NCBI GenBank assembly: GCA_022497145.1 | Contig: MU385858.1 | Location: 248,001-312,000 of the forward strand | Reading direction: 5' to 3' | Length of the DNA: 64,000 bases | Source of the DNA: Rostrohypoxylon terebratum | Taxonomy: Eukaryota > Ascomycota > Sordariomycetes > Xylariales > Hypoxylaceae | In this document: piece after piece, positions 34,246 to 45,156 of the stretch | Numbering within the stretch: position 1 is the first letter of the stretch | Layout: each line of letters starts with the position of its first letter | The notes under the pieces: generated by a model | Seen by the model: only the letters and a program-made list of their open reading frames with translations | What the model was told of the DNA's origin: nothing | Database searches by the model: none | Program-made: the position numbers and the translations under genes

Positions 34246-37154
34246 ATGGCGCCGAGCAGTAACCAGCCCGCGTCGACCGACAAGGGCAAAGGCAAAGCAG
34301 TCGACAACAAGGCTGAAGAGAATAAGAAGGGTAAAGATGGCCAGCCTCAAGCTAATGGCAAGAAGGACGAGGACAAGATCGACTGTGTGTTTTTACCCTG
34401 TTCGTCGAGGTTGAGATTGTTTGTCCCATGCTAACGGCTATGCAGCTGCAGAGGAGCTGAGCGAGGAGGACCAACAACTCAAGAGCGAGCTTGACATGTT
34501 CGTCGAGCGACTAACAGTACGACCGATACATCCCAGGCTGTTGATCATCTAGAAGCGCTAATGCGATTTGTAGGAATCCGATGCATCCCTCTACAAGCCG
34601 GCCTTGGAGGCCATGAAGACTTCCATCAAGACTTCGACATCCTCTATGACAGCAGTCCCGAAACCTTTGAAATTCCTTCGACCCCATTACCCAACCATGA
34701 CAAACCTCTACGAGGAATGGCCCGAGGGTGACGACAAGTCCTCGTTGGCGGACGTCTTGTCCGTCATAGGAATGACCTTCTCAGACGAGGACCGCCAAGA
34801 CACCTTAAAATACCGTTTACTATCCCCCACTCAAGATATAGGATCGTGGGGTCATGAGTACGTGCGTCACTTGGCCCTAGAGATTGGCGAGGTCTACGGG
34901 AAGCGGGTCGCTGCGGAGGAGCCCGTCAAAGATCTGATTGATCTCGCATTGATCCTCGTGCCGCTGTTCTTGAAGAGCAACGCCGAGGCCGATGCTGTCG
35001 ATCTCATGAGTGAGCTCGAAATTATCGAAGAGCTGCCCAAGTTCGTCGACGAGAACACCTACTCCCGTGTCTGCCTATACCTTGTCAGCATGGTTAACCT
35101 TTTGACTTACCCGGAGAACGATCAGTTCCTTCGAACCGCCTACAACATCTACATGGCCTACCACGAACTAACTCCAGCGATGAATATCGCTATCAGGCTT
35201 AATGACCTTGACCTTATTTCCACCGTGTTCGACTCTACAGAAGACCCGGCGCTAAAGAAACAGATGGGTTTCTTGATTGGTCGTCAGAAAAGTTGGGTTA
35301 ATGTCCATCGGAACACCACAGCCGAGGGAAAGGATATGCAGGACATAGAAGATACCGTCTCAAACGTCAAGCTAGCCGAGTACTTCAAGGTTCTGGGCAA
35401 GGAATTAAACATTCTGGAGCCTAAGACTACCGAAGATATCTATAAGAGTCACCTGGAAAGTAACAGAGTTGCGGGTATGACCAACTTGGACTCAGCGCGA
35501 CACAATTTAGCAGCTGCATTCGTCAACGCCTTTGTCAATGCAGGCTTCGGTAACGATAAGATGATGCTCGTTGAAGAAGACAAGGAATCCTGGGTATGGA
35601 AAACGAAGGATGAAGGTATGGTATCGACCGTGGCCTCCCTCGGAACCCTCCTGATGTGGGATGTGGAAAACGGACTGGATAAGATCGACAAATACACCTA
35701 CTCCACGGAGCCCCTCATTGTGGCGGGTAGTATGCTCGCCATCGGCATTATGACTTCGGGCGTTCGTATGGACAGCGACCCTAGTATAGCGTTGTTAGCC
35801 GACCCAGAGAAGCTTGAGAATAAGAACCCCCTCGTACGGATAGCCGCCATCATGGGACTTGGACTTTCCTACGCCGGCTCTCATAAGGAGGAGGTACTGG
35901 AGCACTTGTTGCCCATTGTCACAAATCCGGATAGCGACATACAGACTGCTGCGATGGCCGCACTGGCCTGCGGTATGACATGTGTTGGCTCCGCCAACCC
36001 GCTTGCGACTGAAGAGATCATGAGTGTTCTTATGGACGAGGACCGTTCAAATCAGTTTTCCGATAAATGGGTTCGATTCTTAGCCTTGGGTCTTGGACTT
36101 CTCTTCTTTGGCCGCCAAGAAGAGGTAGATGTCATCTTAGAGACGCTCAAGGCTGTCTCTCACCCTATGGCTAAGCCAACTGCCATACTATGTGAGGTTT
36201 GTGCCTGGGCTGGTACTGGGGCTGTGTTGAAGATCCAAGAATTACTGCACATCTGCAATGAGCACATCGATCCTGACTCGGAAGACAAGAAGGGCGAGGA
36301 ATTATTGCAGATGTATGCTGTCATTGGAATTGCTCTAGTTGCTATGGGCGAAGACGTTGGACAAGAGATGGTCTTACGACAATTTGGTCATCTCATGCAC
36401 TATGGCGAGGCCAACATCCGACGTGTTGTACCTCTCGCCATGGGTTTGATCAGCCCTAGCAACCCGCAAATGAAGGTTTACGACACACTATCCCGATACA
36501 GTCACGACAATGACAACGATGTCGCGATAAATGCAATCTTTGCTATGGGGTTGCTGGGTGCCGGCACGAACAACGCTAGATTGGCGCAGCTTCTTCGACA
36601 ATTAGCCAGCTACTACCACAGAGACCAAGAATCGTTATTCATGGTTCGTATTGCGCAAGGTCTCTTACACATGGGCAAGGGCACTATGACCCTTAACCCC
36701 TTCCACACAGACCGACAGATTCTGTCACGAGTGGCGACTTCAGGGCTTCTTGCTATCCTTGTTGCCATGATCGATGCCAAACAATTCGTGACTTCCAGTT
36801 CCCACTATCTCCTATACTTCCTCACCGCCGCCATGCATCCTCGTTTCCTCGTTACACTAGACGAGAACCTCAATCCCTTGACAGTCAACGTCCGTGTTGG
36901 TCAAGCCGTTGATGTAGTTGGCCAAGCGGGTCGACCCAAGACGATCACTGGATGGCAGACACAAAGCACGCCCGTGCTCCTGGCATATGGCGAGCGAGCA
37001 GAACTCGAGGATGAGCAATACATCAGTCTCAGCAGCACACTAGAAGGACTAGTGATCCTTCGCAAGGTAAGACACGGGCACCGACACTAACACTAATATT
37101 AAGTATATATGACTAACATTTCACTAGAATCCGGACTGGGACGATGGGAAATAA
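34246..37154 (+). CDS. rpn1: 26S proteasome base subunit RPN1 (PSMD2)
   Basis: Model: join(34246..34384, 34446..34516, 34574..37066, 37128..37154), 909 aa. Rpn1 is the scaffold of the 19S base that docks shuttle receptors and the deubiquitinase Ubp6. Exon 1 encodes a charged, Lys-rich disordered head; exon 2 gives AEELSEEDQQLKSELDMFVE; exon 3 begins ESDASLYKPALEAMKTSIKT and continues to KFLRPHYPTM. The proteasome/cyclosome repeats run from about residue 400 (ITSGVRMDSDPSIALLAD, IAAIMGLGLSYAGSHKEEVL, AMAALACGMTCVGSANP, FLALGLGLLFFGRQEEVDVI, NAIFAMGLLGAGTNNARLAQ). The C-terminal end GWQTQSTPVLLAYGERAELE leads to a 27-nt last coding exon, NPDWDDGK. The start ACCATGG is optimal. All junctions are in frame. 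Confidence 0.96.
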
Positions 37155-37450
37155 GCGATTAGGAGGAGTTGGCATTGACTTGAAACCATCTTGCAGTCTG
37201 CCTGATATGCGACGGTCGGGCTGGGCTGGATTGGGGTGGTGGGAGGCTGGTTGTCAAGTTGGTGAAACTTGTACTATTAGAAGACAAACAATGCATCGCC
37301 GAGCATCGCGAATTTAGGGTGCGGCCTCGCTTTGGTTCAATGCATTAAAAATGACGGAAACAATTCACACGTTCGTCTTTCGTATTTGGTGACATTATAT
37401 TCCTCGTAACGAATATGGCTTGACTATATATCTTCTTCCTGTTGCTATTC

Positions 37451-40295
37451 TCACTTCCTCGAAGGCCTGGCATTCTTCGCCTTCCTCCTCTCCTTAAGAA
37501 CCCTCGCCTTGCGGATATCATCCACGTTCTTAATCTCCTTCCTATTTCCCGCACCATCCTTAAAGCGACCAACCCGCTTCTCCTTAGCCTCCGCCACGCG
37601 CTTCTTGCGCATGTGGTAGTCGTCACGGTATTTATCCGCCTCCTTCGGGGCTTTCTCTTGCTTATGTCTATACCTAACACCGCCTCCCTCGGCTCCTCCC
37701 GGCCCACCACTACTAAACTGCTTCTTCTCGAACTCGCCCACACGCGGGAGCTTACCTATACGCTGCGCGCGCCTCCATTTATCAAACCTACCACTCTGAA
37801 AGCTGGCCGCGATCTTGACCCCGCTCTCGCCGCGGATCAAGCGTTTCCCGGTGCCGGTTCCGGCACGGGCGCGGGAGCCGTCGTCGTCGTTGTCGCGGGA
37901 CACGTACTTAGCCTGCTTCTTATCCCAGCGCATGCGTGCACGCGTGGGGACGCCGAAGTTCTTCGCGGTCTCGTCGTTGGTGAGGTCCATCGTGAGGTCG
38001 CGGGCCGCTTCGACGAAATTAGTGGTCGAGGAGGAGTGCGAGGGCTGGGCGTTGGAGCCGGAGTGCACGCCGTACCCGCGCTCCTCGGCTACGTTCACCG
38101 TGCGCGGGTGGTACGACATGAAGGCCTCGGTGTCTTGGTAGGAGGAGGTTGCATCTTTGGGGCGGCGGTCGGTGGTGCTGGTGTGGTTCGAGATGGTGAC
38201 TTCGAGGTCCGAGTCCGAATCCGAGGCCGATGGAGCTTCGTCTTGCTCGTCTACTGCCATGGCTTCGTCTTCATCGTCGAAACCGTCTGAGCCGTCTACT
38301 TCCATCGCTTCGTCTACCTCTTCGGGCTCCGAGGTATCCTTGGTGGACTTGCGGGGTCCGAAGCGCTCGCGAAGCGACTTCATGACGTCGGCGGCGTCGT
38401 TGCGGCCTGCTTTGGCCGACCTCCCGATCTCGAAAATGGTTTCCTGTGGCTTGAACCCACTAATCTTGGCAAGCATCTCTGCGCGAGCATCCTCTGCATC
38501 TCCCAGCTGGTCGCCGAAAATGGGGTGCAATTGCGTCCAACCCTTTGATGCGATAATCTCCTTCGCTCTACGAGCGCTCTGGCTAGAGGCTGAATTACGT
38601 GTTCGTAAGTACAACTTCTCGGCTTTTCCTGCTACTCGGCGGAGGGAGCTAATATCTTCGCTCTCGCCCAATACTTTGTTTAGCCATTCTACGTTGGTTT
38701 CTATCTTGCTTCGGACCGGCGTGCCGACAGTGATATCCTCTGCGAAGTTGGTGGAGTCCTTCCCCTCTTTGCCGAGCACGAGTTTCTTGCCTAGGAACAA
38801 TTGGAGATCTAGCAAATATGGGGCATCTGTATCTCTGACAAGACTGTAACTCCAGCCTCTCTGTCCGGCTCTTGCGGTACGACCGACTCGGTGAACGAAG
38901 ACCTTGGGTTGTGGGGGAAAGTCGTAGTTGATCACGTTGGCGAGAATCGGAATATCGATACCTCGCGCTGCGACGTCTGTCACAACTAGAATATTAGAGC
39001 GGCCTCGTCTGAAGTTCTCGACTTGGTCCTTTCTGGCTGTTTGATCCAGAGAACCGTATACGTAAGAGACTGCGAACCCCGCTTCGTTGAGTAGAGACTG
39101 TAGATATTCGACATGGTGCTTTGTGGCGGTGAAAATGATCGTAGAGTGTTCCGTCGGTTTCTCTCTTCCTCTGGGACCATCCGGCCCTCGCTTTCTCTTT
39201 TTCGAAGTCTTGTCAGACTCTGGCTGGACCCCTTCTGGTAATCCCATAGGCATCTTTATAACGTCATGTAGGATATGTAGAAGAGCGCCTTCTTTCTCGG
39301 CACTCTTCACACTGAAGAAAGCCGACTGTAAATCTGGAGAGATCTTCGTCTCGGCGTCTAGTCGAACTAGACTAGGATCTTGTAGACCTGCACGAGCAAA
39401 CTCGACTAATGAGGCGGGCAAGGTAGCTGAGAAAAGCAGACTTTGTCTTGATAAAGGTAGAGCGTGCAAGATTTCGGTGAGCTGGGCGGCGAAACCCATT
39501 TCGAAGAGTCTGTCGGCCTCGTCGAATACGACATATTGAATGGAAGATAGATCGAGAGACATCTCCACTTTGAGATGTAGAAATCGGCCAGGCGTAGCAA
39601 TGACAATATCGGGGTTTGATGTCATGGAGCTAAACTGCTCCTCCAGACTATCACCACCGACGAGAAGCACACATTTTAAATCAGTTCCACGGCCAAACTC
39701 TTTGACGACCTTTAAAGTCTGGATAGCAAGTTCTCGAGACGGCGAAAGAATGAGGGCTCTTGATCCAATTGTTGCACTATGAGCCCTTAGACGCTCTATC
39801 ATTGGGATAACGAAGGCAGCGGTCTTTCCAGAACCTGTTCTCGCCATGCCAACCACGTCTTTCCTTTCCATGATCAGTGGTATAGCTTTGCGCTGGATAG
39901 GGGTAGGGACCGAGAACCCCTTTCTCGTGATCGCTCTTAGTAGGTTCGCATTGAGTCCTATGGCCAACATGATTAGTTATCTGTGATGTAAAACAGAGCT
40001 TCATCTCGCTGCATGATGTATACTAACCCATAGCTTGAAAACCACCACCTTTCTTCACAGATTTCCCCTTCAGATTGGTAGTTTTCCTGAACGAAGCTGC
40101 CTGTTTGAGGGCAATAAAAGCTTCGTCTCCATCATCTTCACCATGGCTGCCGCCGTCCAAAAAGTCGAAGCCAAGGTCGTCTTGTGCGGCATTCTTGTTG
40201 CTCTTCTCCGACGCACCAACGTTGTCAGTGAATAGAGAGCCTAGGATATCGACTTCGTTCTCGGACAGCGCCAGTGAAACCGCTCGGGACGGCAT
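37451..40295 (-). CDS. dbp10: DEAD-box ATP-dependent RNA helicase DBP10
   Basis: Model: complement(join(37451..39957, 40028..40295)), 924 aa. Dbp10 (human DDX54) is needed for 60S subunit assembly in the nucleolus. Exon 1 ends GGGFQAM and the intron (GTTAGT donor, ATAG acceptor) splices to GLNANLLRAITRKGFSVPTP, the Q-motif entry. In order: Q motif GFSVPTPIQ, Walker A ARTGSGKT, PSRELAIQ, TPGR, DEAD in VFDEADRL, SAT in FSATLP, TDVAARGIDIP and HRVGRTARAG. A DBP10CT domain follows near residues 690-760, then a Lys/Arg-rich tail ending KNARPSRK, typical of nucleolar helicases. A long acidic Ser/Glu/Asp stretch lies between about 615 and 665. The ATG at 39970 (MLAIGLN) is an artefact of reading into the intron. 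Confidence 0.96.
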
Positions 40296-40762
40296 AGTTA
40301 GGATGTACTTTGATATTATATTGGAGCCTACATGAACATTTAATTGATTTGAATATCAAGATTCCAATAAATTTATTGTAACTCAAGACTCAGATTGAAG
40401 TTCTCATGGGTCGCATCCAGAACTTTTTTTCTTAGTTGTAGGACCCTAGCCGCTCTTATCGCCTAGCGTGACTGGTCGATAAGCACTAGTGCCCCGCTAA
40501 ACAAGTACCTTCCAGGTACGTGGGCCGCGTGGGCCGTCGACTCGTCGCCTTTAACCTTTAGGTCACCTACAGACTAGGTTACAGTGTACGTCCTCTGAAC
40601 GGAGCACCTATCGCAACTTCTTATCTCCTTGCCCCGTCGCCCCCGATACGGACCTTCAACACCTTCATTCTCATCTTCTCAACATCATTTACTCTTGATT
40701 CCGAGCCGTCGAATTCCATCGTTGCTATCCTCGTTAGCCAATACATTCTATCAGAATTAAAC
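40296..40762. promoter_or_regulatory. Shared divergent promoter of DBP10 and the DNAJC8-like gene
   Basis: 467 bp separate two start codons on opposite strands. The region is AT-rich next to DBP10 and CT-rich next to the J-protein gene. No gene and no clear TATA box are seen. Confidence 0.5.
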
Positions 40763-41545
40763 ATGGCTTCGAAAGAGAAGGACCCCGTCGAGGATAAGGA
40801 CGCACTCGATGCGCTCGAAGCAGAGTCCAAGGAGTTCGACAAGGCAGGTTGATTTCCAATCGCCATTGAAAGCTTGAAAGATTGATATCAGCTAACACGG
40901 TTCAATTTAGGATGCCGAGATAGATCGCATCTTAAAGGCATTCCGCTTAGATGCGTAAGTCATACTCAGTTACGAATTATTATCAGATGAAGATTAAATC
41001 CTAACTCTCATAACAGCTACGCCGTTCTAGACCTAAACCCCGGCGTCCCCGAAGCGGACATCAAGATGACATACCGCAAAAAGTCCCTGCTCATCCATCC
41101 GGACAAAACGAAGAACCCACAGGCGCCAGAAGCCTTTGACCGGCTGAAGAAAGCACAGACAGAACTGATGGACGAGAAGCACCGGGAGCGGCTAGACGAG
41201 GCTATCGCAGACGCGCGCATGCTGCTGGTCCGCGAGAACAAGTGGACAGTAGACAGCCCGGAACTGAAGACGGAGGACTTCGCGAAACAATGGCGTGTGA
41301 AAACCCGCGAGGTCTTGATCGACAACGAGATGCGCCGCAAGCGCCAGGCCAAGGCCCAGATGCAGGAGGAAGGCCGCGAGCAACGCCGCGTCGACCAGGA
41401 GCTAGAGGACCGCAAACGAAAGAGGCAGCACGAGCAGGACTGGGAAAGCACTCGCGACCAGCGCATCGACAGCTGGCGACAGTTCCAGAAGTCAAAGTCC
41501 GGAGACGACAAGAAGAAAAAGAAGAAGCTAAAGCCAATCGGCTGA
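40763..41545 (+). CDS. J-domain protein, DNAJC8/spliceosome-associated type
   Basis: Model: join(40763..40843, 40911..40954, 41017..41545), 217 aa. It encodes SKEFDK|DAEIDRILKAFRLDA|YAVLDLNPGVPEADI, then a J domain with the HPD triad (H69-P70-D71 in LLIHPDKT) and a long Lys/Arg/Glu-rich helical tail (EMRRKRQAKAQMQEEGREQR). The tail and the position of the J domain match DNAJC8/SPF31, a co-chaperone found in spliceosomes. The first intron uses a GC donor (AAG|GCAGGT) and a TTTAG acceptor. The nearby GT four bases later would shift the frame and lose the conserved DAEIDRI block. The second intron is standard (GTAAGT, ACAG). The C-terminus is a KKKKKLKPIG nuclear-type basic cluster. Confidence 0.87.
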
Positions 41546-42173
41546 CCTGTCTATCCGTTTATTTGCCCGTTGTGCGGATCGGATCGGATCGAAATTACCT
41601 GTGTTCTAGCTTAGGGAATGGAAATAGGAGGCTGGTTGGCACAATTACAAATGCTAAGGTTATGTTATCTTCTTGCAGGAAACCGCGCGCTCGACGGCTC
41701 TTGAATTCAGGGTATTCGCTTCTGGGGGGTGAGAGCAACGGCTACTCGTGAGTTCTATTAATTGACCGAAACTTCTATGAGCCTAACTCCCTTAGTGACA
41801 TTAAGATCGAAGTTGTCGTTTCTACGTGGCCCGTGGTTGGCTTCTACTTCAGCCAATGTGCCCTTATTTAAAGGGGACAAGGCATTTAAGGTGAGTGTAT
41901 TATGTGCTCGCATGTCCTTTTCCACGAGTTGTGATGACTGCACGGAGCAGATATATCGTAGTAGAACGAAATTGAGAGGGGTCTCCCGTGATCCTCCAAT
42001 GCACCCATACCCGTCTCCGTGTCTCAGCCACCGCCGCTCTTCCCCCACTGCAATTACCGACAATTAAAAGGCCCCTTCACAAACAATCATTCCCATATCG
42101 TAGACGTTTTCATTGTGCTACCTAGGTATCTAAGTCCAACACCACCAACAGAGCTTCATTAGTGCTCCGTCTC
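41546..42173. other. Intergenic between convergent DNAJC8-like and SYO1 genes
   Basis: About 630 bp. Paired open frames of 101 codons on both strands at 41758-42067 mirror each other and have no motif. I see no gene. Confidence 0.5.
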
Positions 42174-44207
42174 TCATGGCTTGCGTTTCTGCTTGTACTG
42201 TTTGAATCTGGCAAGGTTCATGTTCGCCTCATCAGCACGCAGACGCAATTCGGGCCATTGCTTCTTGTCAATCGTTTTCAACATGGTCTTCACCTTCGGG
42301 GCAGCTTCCTCCAAGTGCTGCAGGAAGTTATCCTTCCAGAAGACTTCCTTGTCACACTCGTTGTTCTCATCGCCGTAGATATCGAACAGTTGGTTCAATG
42401 CCTCTACAACATCGGCGGCTGGGGTCTCGGGTAGTCCTTTGACAACCGTGAGAAGGAAAAATCCTATTTCTCGGTTCAGTGCAACGGGTGCCGCGAGTGC
42501 GAGTTGTCCTAATACTCCAATGCACTTGACGCCGAGGCCTTGGAAAGGATCCTCATGGTTCTCCTCGAGGCTTTTGGATGCGTGGTAGAGCGAAATAAAT
42601 CTCTTGTGTTCATCACCCTTGAGAAACTCTTGTCCATGCAGAGTTCTTGCAATGGCCCATGCAAGACTGGTCACGGTTGTCGCAAGCTGCACATCGCTAG
42701 TGTCGTTTGAGAGAATCGGGGTTATGATCTGTTGCCAAATCATGTTCGCCACAGGTGTCCAGGCACGCGATATCGCTGCATTCGACCTGTCGGAGAAATC
42801 GATACAGCTTACCGTCCAAGAGATGTTGCTTAGAGCCGTTACGGCATGATTGAGGATATACTGGGATATCTCGTCGTTGCCGCCACTGGCATGGATCAGG
42901 GATACCAATTCCGGAATTGCTTTTTGGATGAGCTCTCTCAACGTAGGCAAGTCGTCTATGCCCCCAACTTTGTCATCATCTTCATCTACTCCGGTAACCA
43001 TCTCCATATCCGCTTCCATTTCGTCTTCGTCCATTTCATCGTCCTCGTCGCCTGAGTCATTATCAGAAGGCTCCTCATCAACATCGGCGTCATCATCGCC
43101 CATAACGACGTCCTTGTCATTACTCTTCTCCTTTTTCCCTTTCTTCCCGCGGCTGCCTTTCTCTAAAGTATCCTGGAGCGTGGTCGCGATCGATGCCAGA
43201 ACTTCCAGTGACAACTGCAAAATCTCAGCTGGATTCGATGAGCCGTGGCCGTTAGCCGCGTTCATATTCAGCCGGGTATGTTCAATTACTCGAGAAAGAT
43301 GGGGAACTATAATCGCATCGCATCCGTCTCTCTTGCCGGGATTGTGATCGTTCCATTGCGCCGCAGCAAATGCGTTGTGTATAACAGCGCAAGATAAGAC
43401 AGCCTTGTAGTCGTTACCACGTGCTAAGCCGAGAAGGCGCTCGTAAGGATGGTGGTATTCTGAGCCGGCAAGAAAGACCTCCGAAAAGTACTGGTTGTCC
43501 TCGCATAATGTTATCATACACGATAGAACACTGTTTAGGGCCGACGGAGACGTTTTATAGAAATGTGATAGGTTGAAGAGTAAATGAGGAATGGGCTGGC
43601 AGCGCACGATCGCATCGAGAGCCTCATCCTGAGCTTCAGCTACAGCGGGTATGATAATAGCTACTGACTCTGCGATGCTCCACACGAAGAGCTGGTCGGC
43701 TCTCGAGATTTTACTGAAGATAGGATCAGGTCTTGAGATGGTGACGCTTAACTATGTGATGGTCAGTGACTTGTTCGAAATACAAGGCTTACAGTAGTGT
43801 TTAGATCTTACGGTTTTGCAGGCACGTCCGATAGCAGGTATGATATCCACTCGGTATAGGTGAATACAAAAGTCCTGCTCTTCCTCAGCAACGAGAAGGC
43901 GGAGGATCTTCCACCCAGCAGCAGCACTCTCCAGGCTCTCATTAGTCAAGGTCTCGGTGAGGATAACATGAACAATCTTCTCTCGTAGAAGTAACTTTCT
44001 ACTCGTGGAATCCTGTACGATCTTGGAGACAGCTTTGGCAGCAGCAGTATGAGATTTCGGATCGGTGCTCTGAAGATCCTTGATGATGGGCAAGATGGAT
44101 TTTTCTCTTATCGCTATGAGTTCAGGGTCGGTGAGAGGCTTCACGGGTTTATTCGTCGCATCGGGGTGTTGACCCCCTTTGGCCCTGTTCCGACGGGACT
44201 TACCCAT
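42174..44207 (-). CDS. syo1: Symportin SYO1 (ARM/HEAT co-import chaperone of Rpl5-Rpl11)
   Basis: Model: complement(join(42174..43751, 43812..44207)), 657 aa. Syo1 binds Rpl5 and Rpl11 together and carries them to the nucleus with the importin Kap104 for 5S RNP assembly. The N-terminus MGKSRRNRAKGG is basic, as expected of a PY-type import signal region. Next come DPELIAIREKSILPIIKDLQ and KLLLREKIVHVILTETLTNE, the characteristic first ARM repeats. The intron (GTAAGA donor, ATAG acceptor) joins GRACKT to LSVTISRPDP in frame. A long acidic loop (about residues 325-365, DDDADVDEEPSDNDSGDEDD) precedes the C-terminal HEAT repeats (GIDDLPTLRELIQKAIPELV, LGQLALAAPVALNREIGFFL). The end is basic (KQYKQKRKP). 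The DUF-like acid loop and the overall length fit the Chaetomium/yeast Syo1 family. Confidence 0.92.
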
Positions 44208-45156
44208 CGCGAACAGAGACTGAGGGTAATCTTTTTTTTTTTTAAAAAAAAAAAAGGATTTGGTTTCCTCGATTAGAAATCTCTATCTTGGAGAAACTAA
44301 ATTTACCAGGGATTGAAGTTTAAAAAAAGAAGGTTGATGATAAATCCTGTGCTCACGTGAAATCCGAATATCAAAATTCAAAATTTCAGACGAAAATTTC
44401 CAGCAGTTTGGCTGTGTGAGGCTTAACGTCTCCAGCTTCCCCACCATGAAAACTTCAGAGTTTGCAGCTTAAGCATGTACCTAGACATGAACCTCTATTT
44501 TAGTGGACCTGGTGGGGTCTCCCGATCTGCCAGGACACACCCATCCATCAAATTGTGGACCCTTATCAATCGCGTCTTGCAGTCGTGATGCAAGTAGCCG
44601 GAACTCCATGTTCCAAAGCAATTATCCATGCAAATAACACGTCTTCACCCAAATTTGTACTGTACGATGTACATAACCTAGTACATTTCCCGCCTGCCCA
44701 ATACGATGTCGGGTACCCGTTAGACTTGCCTAGAACGAGCCGGCTTATATTACAATATGGGTTAGCTTACTAGGGAATTCACTAGTGTACCCTACATACA
44801 GCATATATGTATTAAGCTAGGGCCTCTAAAAGAACAACGGGATCGTCGCTCCCTAGAGCTTCATCGTCGCTGAGCCCCAAACTTACGTAGTGGGACTTTG
44901 ATTCAACTCGACTGTCCTTGCCCTATCTAAATTTAGGGTTTACTAGGTGTCAGGTGTCGAAGTATTGGGGAAGCTTTCCAAGATTCACATTCATTGCATT
45001 CGTTGTTTTGCTCAGTCCAAGCTTCAATTTTACCCCAATTTTCTCAATTCAAGAGTTGTCATTGTCATTTGAGATGCAGTTTTCAATATATCCGATTGCC
45101 TGACTACCTACCTACCCACCTACCCATCCTCTTTGCTCTCACGTCAGAGCTCTGGT
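44208..45156. other. Divergent region SYO1/GT2-like gene
   Basis: About 950 bp. It holds the SYO1 leader with a T12A12 palindrome, the AT-rich block GAAAATTT-like sites around 44380-44400, and a CT-rich leader ahead of 45157 (CCTACCTACCCACCTACC). No gene recognised. Confidence 0.5.
44232..44255. repeat. T12-A12 homopolymer palindrome
   Basis: Twelve T are followed directly by twelve A, 25 bp before the SYO1 start codon. It is likely in or near the transcript start and prone to sequencing error. Confidence 0.8.

Noticed and set aside
37442..38290. 282-codon plus-strand frame
   Set aside because: Antisense shadow of the DBP10 C-terminal region.
45133..45156. Alternative TTG start of the GT2-like gene
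   Set aside because: A good ATG follows 24 nt later and the conserved head begins there.
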